In this document: positions 15,366 through 21,266 of the stretch, one piece after another
How the letters are laid out: each line of letters opens with the position of its first letter
Numbering within the stretch: the first letter of the stretch is position 1
From: an uncultured Actinomyces sp.
GTDB lineage: Bacteria > Actinomycetota > Actinomycetes > Actinomycetales > Actinomycetaceae
Assembly (NCBI GenBank): GCA_945949035.1
Contig: CAMFDH010000002.1
Location: 1-21,266, forward strand
Length of the DNA stretch: 21,266 nucleotides
Reading direction: 5' to 3'
The notes under the pieces: model-generated
What the model saw: only the letters and a program-made list of their open reading frames with translations
What the model was told of the DNA's origin: nothing
The model's database searches: none
Position numbers and translations under genes: made by a program

Positions 15366-17504
15366 TTACCCCAGCTCACGCCAGAGGAAAGCCCAGCCCA
15401 GGGCCTGGTTGTGAGCCCTCTGGCGGTTGTCTGCGGCCCCGGCGTGGCCGCCCTCAATGTTCTCGAAGTAGAGGACGGACTTACCGCTCTCTTCAGCCAG
15501 GTATCCAAGCGAACGGGCGTGACCGGGGTGGACCCGATCATCCTTGGTCGAGGTCGTCAGCATCAGGGCCGGGTAGCTACGGTCCGGATCGAAAAGGTGC
15601 ACCGGGCTGAAGGTGCGGATGAAACTCCACTCTTCAGGAACCGTGGGGTCACCGTACTCGGCAACCCACGAGTGGCCGGCCAAAAGCGTGTGGTAGCGAC
15701 CCATATCCAAAAGGGGAACCTGGCAGAGGACGGCTCCGAAATCATCGGGATACCTGGTGTACATGTTGCCCACCAGGAGGCCGCCGTTTGAACCTCCCTG
15801 AACCCCGAGCTGGTTCGGGGTGGTGACTCCGCGGCTGACGAGGTCGCGAGCCACGGCCACAAAGTCCTGATAGGCACGAGGACGGTTTTCCTTCAGGGCG
15901 CTGCGGTGCCACTGCGGGCCGTACTCTCCGCCGCCCCGAATGTTGGCGACGACGTAGACCCCGCCGCGGTTCAGCCACGCACGGCCCACGGCCGGGGCGT
16001 AGGAGGGCAGCAGACTGACATCGAAGCCACCGTAGCCGTAGAGCAGAGTTGGGGCCGGTCCGTCGACTGCCTCGTCTCTGACCTCGAAGTAGGGGATCTT
16101 GGTTCCGTCCTCAGAGGTGGCGAAATGCTGAGACACGGTCAGTCCGTCCGCATCAAACAGGGTCGGAGCCTGCCGCACCAAGGTGGTTTCGACGGCCGTA
16201 ACCGCACCCGCGCTTGAGTCGAGCTTGCTCAGCCACAGGGAGGAGGGCTGGGTGTACCCGGTGGTCACCAGCCACAGGTCGTTGCTGTGAGTCGCATCCA
16301 CTGCGCTGGCGACAATGGTCGCAAACGCCGAATCCGCGCCAGATCCCGGCGACTCCAGGCCGGTGCGCACCCACTCGCCCTCGGCCCCATCGCGCGGGGG
16401 TTGCACTGCTGTGAGCCTGGAGACAACATCGCGGATGGTGGTCAAGACGATGAAGTCGCGGGTGGCGGTGAGGTCCTCCAGGACCTCGTTTGAGGTGGGC
16501 ACGAACAGTTCCGTTGCCACCGCGTCCTCAGGTGAAGCAAACAGGGCATCGGTGACGAATGAGAGCAGGCTGCCCGAGGTATGGAGGCGGTCGCCACGCT
16601 GCCAGTCCTCACGCAGCCACACCAGGGTCCAGTCGTTCCACACCGAGACCTCGCTGGAACGCGGGGCGGGAATGGGGATGACGCTGTGGCTGTCGATCTC
16701 TTCCGGTCCTGCCGCGATGAGGTAGTGATCCGCGGTGTAGAAGTCTTCCATCACGCCGAGAACCGAGCGGACCCCACGCTTATCGCGGATGGTTGCAGGC
16801 CAGATGCCCATGCTGGTCGAAGGGGCCGTGAAGACCACCTGGGCGTCCTCGATGCTCTGCCCGCGTCGCAGAAGCGCGGCCTGCAGCGGATAGCCCGAAG
16901 GGGAGGTGGTCTCGGGGTCGCCGGACTGGGCCACCCAGCAGATGTCTTCCGTCAGCCAGGACATGCTTCCCTTGGCTTCGGGGCGGTGGAATCCGTCCTC
17001 GACCCAGTCGCGGGTGACGAGGTCGAACTCGCGGGTGGAGTCCGCGTCGGAACCACCATCAGACAGGGTGATGAGGGCGCGGTCCGGGTTGTCGAAGCAG
17101 ACGGAGGCACCGTGCCACACCCAGGACTTACCCTCTCGCTTGGCGAGGGCGTCGACATCAATCAGGACATCCCAGTCAGTTCCTCCGGCCAGGTAGTCGG
17201 CGTAGGGCTGGCGGCGCCACAGCCCCCGGGGGTTGTCGCCATCGGTCCACACGTTGTAAGCCCACTCGCCGCGAACGCGCACCATGGGAATCCGGTCCGG
17301 GTTCTCCAGGATCTCCAGGATCTCTTCCTCGAGTTCCGAGGTGCCCGGCAGGCCGGGTGGTGGGGTGGCCAGAGTCTGGTTGGCGATGTCGTTGCGGGCC
17401 CGCACCCAGGCCAGCGCCTCCTCGCCGAGGACCTCCTCAAGGAAGGCAGGCGTGAGCCGGTGCAGGGGATCATCGTGGTTCGTGATGGGCGAAAAATCAG
17501 TCAT
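15366..17504 (-). CDS. Prolyl oligopeptidase family serine peptidase (S9)
   Basis: With the start at ATG 17504 the protein has 712 residues, the usual size for S9A prolyl oligopeptidases. Residues up to about 480 form the helical N-cap and beta-propeller; the alpha/beta-hydrolase domain follows. The triad is visible: S572 in VQGGSNGG, D655 in TKDDRVHP, H687 in EGGHAG. LLYGYGGFDVSLLPSY and NIRGGGEYGPQWH are hallmark strands. It cleaves short peptides, classically after proline, in the cytoplasm; no signal peptide is seen. The frame stays open upstream to 17735, but that part overlaps clpB and does not look like protein, so the start at MTDFSP is preferred. It has no ribosome-binding site but a -10/-35 pair placing transcription at the ATG. 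Confidence 0.93.
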   Translation of the reverse strand: MTDFSPITNHDDPLHRLTPAFLEEVLGEEALAWVRARNDIANQTLATPPPGLPGTSELEEEILEILENPDRIPMVRVRGEWAYNVWTDGDNPRGLWRRQPYADYLAGGTDWDVLIDVDALAKREGKSWVWHGASVCFDNPDRALITLSDGGSDADSTREFDLVTRDWVEDGFHRPEAKGSMSWLTEDICWVAQSGDPETTSPSGYPLQAALLRRGQSIEDAQVVFTAPSTSMGIWPATIRDKRGVRSVLGVMEDFYTADHYLIAAGPEEIDSHSVIPIPAPRSSEVSVWNDWTLVWLREDWQRGDRLHTSGSLLSFVTDALFASPEDAVATELFVPTSNEVLEDLTATRDFIVLTTIRDVVSRLTAVQPPRDGAEGEWVRTGLESPGSGADSAFATIVASAVDATHSNDLWLVTTGYTQPSSLWLSKLDSSAGAVTAVETTLVRQAPTLFDADGLTVSQHFATSEDGTKIPYFEVRDEAVDGPAPTLLYGYGGFDVSLLPSYAPAVGRAWLNRGGVYVVANIRGGGEYGPQWHRSALKENRPRAYQDFVAVARDLVSRGVTTPNQLGVQGGSNGGLLVGNMYTRYPDDFGAVLCQVPLLDMGRYHTLLAGHSWVAEYGDPTVPEEWSFIRTFSPVHLFDPDRSYPALMLTTSTKDDRVHPGHARSLGYLAEESGKSVLYFENIEGGHAGAADNRQRAHNQALGWAFLWRELG

Positions 17505-17510
17505 TTGCCC

Positions 17511-17539
17511 ACTATTGCACCGCCAGTTTCCGCGGGCAA
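17511..17539 (-). promoter_or_regulatory. Candidate leaderless promoter of the prolyl oligopeptidase gene
   Basis: On the minus strand TTGCCC (17534-17539) and AATAGT (17511-17516) are separated by exactly 17 bases. The -10 ends 7 bases before the A of the start codon at 17504, so transcription would begin at the ATG itself. The gene also lacks a Shine-Dalgarno sequence. Leaderless messages are frequent in actinobacteria. Confidence 0.5.
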
Positions 17540-17581
17540 CTCCCTGGTGGGACCCCGAACCCTCGCGGCTGTCGGAGGGGA

Positions 17582-17592
17582 GATCTAAGATC
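17582..17592. promoter_or_regulatory. Palindrome over a possible clpB -10 element
   Basis: GATCT-A-AGATC is a perfect 11-base palindrome 48 bases before the clpB start. It contains TAAGAT (17586-17591), a TANNNT -10 candidate; a second candidate, TAAAGT, lies at 17604-17609. Neither has a clear -35 partner. The palindrome could be an operator or chance. Confidence 0.3.
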
Positions 17593-17639
17593 GAAGACGA
17601 AGGTAAAGTGAACTCGCAACCCAGCTTGAGGAGGAATCG

Positions 17640-20243
17640 GTGAGCATCAAACTGACGACCCGCGCGCAGGAAGCAGTCTCTGCGGCGGTGCAAATGGCAT
17701 CGGCGGCGGGCAACCCGCAGGTCGAACCCCTGCATCTTCTGGAAGCCCTACTTGAACAACCCGAGGGGATCGCCCTCTCCCTACTTGCGGCCGTCGGCGC
17801 GCAAAGGGGACAGGTTGGCGCGCAGGTGCGCACTGCCCTGGTGGCGCTGCCCACAACAAGCGGATCCTCGGTGGCGCAACCGCAGACATCCCGTGCCCTG
17901 ATGAACGTCCTCACCGATGCTCAGAAGAGGGCAGAGGTGAAGGGGGATGCCTATGTCTCCACCGAACACCTGCTGATCGCCATTGCGGCCTCGGACTCTG
18001 AGGCCGGACGTATCCTGCGTTCGGATGGGGCGGCCCCGGACGAACTAGAAGTTCAGCTAGAGAAGCTGCGACCGGAACCAATCAGCTCGGTTGACCCAGA
18101 GGGGACCTTCCAGGCCCTGCTGAAGTACGGGCGTGACCTGACCGAAGTGGCCCGCGAAGGAAAGCTGGACCCGGTGATTGGCCGCGACTCAGAGATTCGC
18201 CGCGTGGTCCAGGTTCTCTCCCGTCGTTCCAAGAACAACCCCGTTCTCATCGGTGAACCCGGGGTCGGTAAGACCGCGGTGGTAGAGGGGCTGGCACAGC
18301 GAATCGTCGAGGGCGATGTTCCAGAGTCTCTGCGCAACAAGAAGCTCATCAGCCTTGACCTTGGCGCCATGGTCGCAGGTGCGAAGTACCGCGGAGAGTT
18401 TGAAGAGAGGCTGAAGGCCGTCCTCGACGAGATCAGTAATTCAGACGGAGAGGTCATCACCTTTATTGATGAGCTGCACACGGTCGTCGGTGCCGGGGCC
18501 TCAGAGGGTTCAATGGATGCGGGCAACATGCTCAAACCCATGCTGGCCCGCGGTGAACTGCGCATGGTCGGTGCCACCACCCTGGATGAGTACCGGGAGA
18601 ACATTGAAAAGGACCCGGCTCTGGAACGACGCTTCCAGCAGGTCTTCGTCGGTCAACCCTCGGTTGAAGACACGGTGGCCATCCTGCGTGGCATCGCCCC
18701 GAAGTACGAGGCCCACCACAAGGTGACCATCTCAGACGGGGCACTGGTCGCCGCCGCTGAGCTATCGGATCGATACATCACCGGACGTCAGCTTCCCGAC
18801 AAGGCGATCGACCTGATTGATGAGGCCGCGTCGCGCTTGCGGATGGAACTGGATTCCTCACCGGTAGAGATCGATGTGTTGCAGCGGTCGCTGTCGCGCC
18901 TGCAGATGGAAGAGGCCTACCTGAACGAATCCGATCCGGAAGGTGAGGACAGTGCCACCCAGGACCGCCTGTTCAAGCTGCGTGAGAGCATCGCAGAGAC
19001 GGGTGAGGAGCTGAATGCCCTGGTGGCCCGCTGGGAGAACGAGAAGGCGGGGCGCAACCGGGTCGGTGACCTGCGCGTCCAACTGGATGAGCTGCGCACG
19101 GCCTTTGAGGTCGCGATGCGCGAGGGGCGTTACGACGAGGCCGGGCGCATTCAAAACGGAGAGATCCCTGCGATCCAGGATGCGATTGCAGCTGCCGAGC
19201 TGGCAGAGGTGGAAGAGCGCAGCGAGACGGTAGAGCCGATGATCGCCGAGCGGGTTGGTCCCACTGAAATCGCCGAGGTGATTGAGTCGTGGACCGGTAT
19301 TCCCACGGGTCGCCTTCTCCAGGGAGAGACTGAGAAGCTGCTTGAGATGGAAGAGTGGGTGGGGCGCCGCCTCATCGGCCAGAAGGATGCCGTCAAGGCC
19401 GTCGCAGACGCGGTGCGTCGCTCTCGCGCCGGGGTTTCGGACCCGAACCGTCCCACGGGATCATTCCTCTTCCTCGGTCCGACGGGCGTCGGTAAGACTG
19501 AGCTGGCCAAGTCACTTGCTGAGTTCCTCTTTGACGACGAACGCGCCATGATCCGCATCGACATGTCTGAGTACTCGGAGAAGCACGCGATTTCACGCCT
19601 GGTGGGTTCCCCTCCCGGCTACGTCGGCTACGACGAGGGCGGTCAGCTGACCGAGGCGGTGCGTCGCCGTCCCTACTCGGTTGTCCTGCTGGATGAGGTC
19701 GAGAAGGCCCACCCCGAGATCTTCAACATCCTGCTGCAGGTCCTCGATGATGGTCGCCTGACGGACGGTCAGGGGCGCACGGTTGACTTCCGCAACACCA
19801 TCCTCATCCTCACCTCGAACCTTGGCTCGGGCTATCTGATTGACCCGGAGCTTTCAGCCGAGGGCAAGCGTGAGGCCGTGATGCACGCCGTGCGACAGAA
19901 CTTCAAACCTGAGTTCCTCAACCGCCTGGATGAGATCGTCATCTTCAAGCCTCTCGATAAGGAAGAGCTGGGACAGATTGTCGACCTGCAGCTGCAGAAC
20001 ATGAGCCGCAGGCTGGCCTCGCGCCGCATCTCTCTTCAGATTGACGATGCGGCACGACGCTGGCTCACCGACTTCGGGTACGACCCGGCCTACGGGGCCA
20101 GGCCGCTGCGTCGCCTGGTGCAAAAAGAGATCGGGGACAGGCTTGCCATCCTCATCCTTGCCAATGAGGTTGAGGACGGGCAGACCGTTCTGGTTTCCGT
20201 GGCTGACGACAGCACTTCGCTGAAGGTGGAGCCCGCTAACTGA
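17640..20243 (+). CDS. clpB: ATP-dependent disaggregase ClpB
   Basis: This 867-residue AAA+ hexamer subunit has the standard ClpB order: N-terminal domain (1-145), first ATPase domain with Walker A GEPGVGKT (205-212), Walker B FIDELH (E278) and arginines R330/R331, a coiled-coil middle domain (about 405-530), and a second ATPase domain with GPTGVGKT (613-620) and [11 protein letters not shown] (E686). The middle domain separates ClpB from ClpA/ClpC, and no IGF-type ClpP loop is apparent. It threads aggregated protein through its pore and hands it to DnaK-DnaJ-GrpE. The start is GTG at 17640 with GAGGAGGA just upstream. Unlike clpB of Streptomyces and mycobacteria, no HAIR operator is visible in front of it, only a single CTTGAG half-site next to the ribosome-binding site. 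Confidence 0.98.
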   Translation: MSIKLTTRAQEAVSAAVQMASAAGNPQVEPLHLLEALLEQPEGIALSLLAAVGAQRGQVGAQVRTALVALPTTSGSSVAQPQTSRALMNVLTDAQKRAEVKGDAYVSTEHLLIAIAASDSEAGRILRSDGAAPDELEVQLEKLRPEPISSVDPEGTFQALLKYGRDLTEVAREGKLDPVIGRDSEIRRVVQVLSRRSKNNPVLIGEPGVGKTAVVEGLAQRIVEGDVPESLRNKKLISLDLGAMVAGAKYRGEFEERLKAVLDEISNSDGEVITFIDELHTVVGAGASEGSMDAGNMLKPMLARGELRMVGATTLDEYRENIEKDPALERRFQQVFVGQPSVEDTVAILRGIAPKYEAHHKVTISDGALVAAAELSDRYITGRQLPDKAIDLIDEAASRLRMELDSSPVEIDVLQRSLSRLQMEEAYLNESDPEGEDSATQDRLFKLRESIAETGEELNALVARWENEKAGRNRVGDLRVQLDELRTAFEVAMREGRYDEAGRIQNGEIPAIQDAIAAAELAEVEERSETVEPMIAERVGPTEIAEVIESWTGIPTGRLLQGETEKLLEMEEWVGRRLIGQKDAVKAVADAVRRSRAGVSDPNRPTGSFLFLGPTGVGKTELAKSLAEFLFDDERAMIRIDMSEYSEKHAISRLVGSPPGYVGYDEGGQLTEAVRRRPYSVVLLDEVEKAHPEIFNILLQVLDDGRLTDGQGRTVDFRNTILILTSNLGSGYLIDPELSAEGKREAVMHAVRQNFKPEFLNRLDEIVIFKPLDKEELGQIVDLQLQNMSRRLASRRISLQIDDAARRWLTDFGYDPAYGARPLRRLVQKEIGDRLAILILANEVEDGQTVLVSVADDSTSLKVEPAN

Positions 20244-20278
20244 GAGGAAAGCCAAGCTCGGCTGCGTCTGGTTCGGGC

Positions 20279-20284
20279 TATCGT
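20279..20284 (+). promoter_or_regulatory. Possible leaderless -10 element for the serine hydrolase gene
   Basis: TATCGT fits TANNNT and ends 7 bases before the GTG start at 20291, so transcription could begin at the start codon. No convincing -35 lies upstream. The gene has no ribosome-binding site at normal spacing (AAGGG directly abuts the start codon), which supports a leaderless or read-through arrangement. Confidence 0.3.
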
Positions 20285-20290
20285 GAAGGG

Positions 20291-21127
20291 GTGAGTACGT
20301 ACCCTGTTCCGTTTGATCATTCCATCGCTGCCATCTCTGCTGACGGTGGTGTGATCTGGGAACAGGGTGACGTCACCCGGGTCTTTCCCCTGGCATCGGT
20401 TACGAAGATCATCACCGCCCTGGCGACACTGCGCGCAGTTGAACGCGGGCAGACCACCCTGTCGACAGTGGTGGGGTTCGCGCCTGACCGGGACCCTGAC
20501 CGACCCGGGATCCCCTTTACCGTCGCCCACCTGCTCTCCCACTCTTCCGGACTGGCAGCAGAGGGAAGTGGCACCGAGTTTCGGGATCTTCCGGGACGTC
20601 GGCGCATCTACTCCAACCAGGGTTTTGATGTCCTCGGTAGGTTCATGCGTGACGTGACCGGCCTCAAGACAAGCAGGTGGATTGATCGTGAGGTGGCGGC
20701 GCCACTCGGACTGCAGTCGACGACGGTCCCCAGTTCTCCGGCACGCTCGGGCTTTGGCTCGGCCATCGACCTCACCATTTTGGCCGAGGAGCTTATGGAG
20801 CCACAGCTCCTCAGCCCCAAGATGGCCAGCGCCATGCAGCAGGTGGCTCTGCCGGGGCTGCGCGGTATCCTGCCGGGTTACGGCATGATGCGCGACAACA
20901 CCTGGGGCCTGGGGGTTGAGATCAGGGGTTTGAAGCAACCGCACTGGACTCCGCCTCGTGTCTCACCGAAAACCTTTGGCCACTTCGGCATGTCCGGCTC
21001 ATTCCTCTGGGTGGACCCGCAGCGGAAGGTGGCCGCGGTGTTCCTTGGCTCAGAGCCTTTCGGACCCTGGCATAAAGAGAACTGGCCCCTACTCGGAGAG
21101 AAGATCCTCGAGAGAGCTGGTGCCTGA
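20291..21127 (+). CDS. Serine hydrolase of the beta-lactamase / penicillin-binding protein fold (class C, S12 type)
   Basis: The 278-residue protein carries the three motifs of the fold: SxxK as S36-V-T-K39 (PLASVTKI), YxN as Y107-S-N109 (RRIYSNQGFDVLG), and a final HxG as H231-F-G233 (GHFGMSGS). HLLSHSSGLA (80-89) is also typical of class C and esterase-like members. It lacks a signal peptide, so it is probably cytosolic. That argues against a secreted beta-lactamase or a DD-peptidase acting on the wall and favours an esterase or amidase; the substrate is unknown. It is shorter than typical AmpC enzymes (about 360). The GTG start at 20291 gives a product starting MSTYPVPFDHS, just ahead of the first strand. 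It follows clpB by 47 bases and may be read from the same message. Confidence 0.85.
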   Translation: MSTYPVPFDHSIAAISADGGVIWEQGDVTRVFPLASVTKIITALATLRAVERGQTTLSTVVGFAPDRDPDRPGIPFTVAHLLSHSSGLAAEGSGTEFRDLPGRRRIYSNQGFDVLGRFMRDVTGLKTSRWIDREVAAPLGLQSTTVPSSPARSGFGSAIDLTILAEELMEPQLLSPKMASAMQQVALPGLRGILPGYGMMRDNTWGLGVEIRGLKQPHWTPPRVSPKTFGHFGMSGSFLWVDPQRKVAAVFLGSEPFGPWHKENWPLLGEKILERAGA

Positions 21128-21133
21128 CCCCTG

Positions 21134-21266
21134 CTAGCTGTGCGGCAGACGATTGACAACGGCGCGAACCACCGACCGAGGTGCAATCCGCTGCGCGTGA
21201 TAAATGACCTTGTAGCGCAGTGAGGGGGTCACGAGGGCCTGGTTTTTCTGAGCGGCCTCAAGCGTT
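21134..21266 (-). CDS. C-terminal fragment of a probable short-chain dehydrogenase/reductase
   Basis: The minus-strand frame enters from the window edge and ends at TAG 21136-21134, giving 43 C-terminal residues that include VTPSLRYKVIYHAQ and IAPRSVVRAVVNRLPHS. The sequence resembles the tail of classical SDR proteins of actinobacteria, in which a small Pro-rich strand is followed by a helix with an APR..VR motif after the NAD(P)-binding domain. The catalytic and cofactor motifs lie outside the window, so this is a resemblance call. It converges on the serine hydrolase gene with 6 bases between stops; no terminator hairpin is evident there. Confidence 0.5.
   Translation of the reverse strand, partial: TLEAAQKNQALVTPSLRYKVIYHAQRIAPRSVVRAVVNRLPHS

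Noticed and set aside
16213..16233. HAIR-like sequence CTTGAGT-N7-GCTCAGC inside the prolyl oligopeptidase gene
   Set aside because: Only the left half is perfect. It lies deep inside a coding region, far from any promoter, and is probably chance.
16581..17588. 335-codon plus-strand open frame opposite the prolyl oligopeptidase
   Set aside because: It has no recognisable domain and lies opposite a full-length S9 peptidase with a complete triad.
17505..17735. Upstream extension of the prolyl oligopeptidase frame
   Set aside because: It overlaps the start of clpB on the other strand, contains no plausible signal peptide, and does not look like part of the family. Start at 17504 fits better.
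20250..20264. Small inverted repeat AGCC ... GGCT after clpB as a terminator
   Set aside because: A 4-bp stem is too weak. The serine hydrolase may be reached by read-through from clpB.

Overview
The window reads as a stretch of chromosome from a high-GC Gram-positive actinobacterium. The evidence is a dnaK-grpE-dnaJ-hspR cluster with HAIR operators (HspR-associated inverted repeats), a linked murT-gatD pair for lipid II amidation, TANNNT-type -10 elements and frequent GTG starts. The gene set and the zinc-finger-free DnaJ suggest an Actinomycetaceae-like organism, but I cannot fix the genus. It is mostly housekeeping sequence. I found no rRNA, tRNA, CRISPR array, insertion sequence or prophage.

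Layout. (1) 1-4875, all minus strand: the start of a lipoprotein gene (cut by the window edge), an aldo/keto reductase, and a translationally coupled pair of ABC exporter half-transporters whose motifs predict an asymmetric heterodimer. (2) 5029-5700, plus strand: a protein with repeats of the homing-endonuclease-associated type but no visible nuclease domain. (3) 5709-7889, minus strand: a tight three-gene set of GNAT acetyltransferase, M18 aminopeptidase and an S4-domain Hsp15-like RNA-binding protein. (4) 7890-8154: a regulatory region with two HAIR operators framing a good promoter for dnaK. (5) 8155-15291, plus strand: dnaK, grpE, dnaJ, hspR, murT, gatD and a two-pass membrane protein; from dnaJ onward every junction overlaps. 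A 10-bp hairpin follows. (6) 15366-17504, minus strand: a prolyl oligopeptidase with a candidate leaderless promoter. (7) 17640-21127, plus strand: clpB and a cytosolic-looking serine hydrolase of the beta-lactamase/PBP fold. (8) 21134-21266, minus strand: the C-terminal end of a probable short-chain dehydrogenase.

How the genes work together. DnaK, GrpE and DnaJ form the Hsp70 folding machine, ClpB is its disaggregase partner, and HspR is the expected repressor that binds HAIR with DnaK as co-repressor. The Hsp15-like protein and two peptidases also touch protein quality control. The most notable arrangement is that murT-gatD, which amidates the D-Glu of lipid II, is fused by overlapping codons to the end of the HspR-controlled chaperone operon together with an uncharacterised membrane protein. 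This would tie peptidoglycan amidation to heat-shock control. MurT also appears to have lost all four cysteines of its zinc ribbon, and HspR carries an unusually long C-terminal extension.
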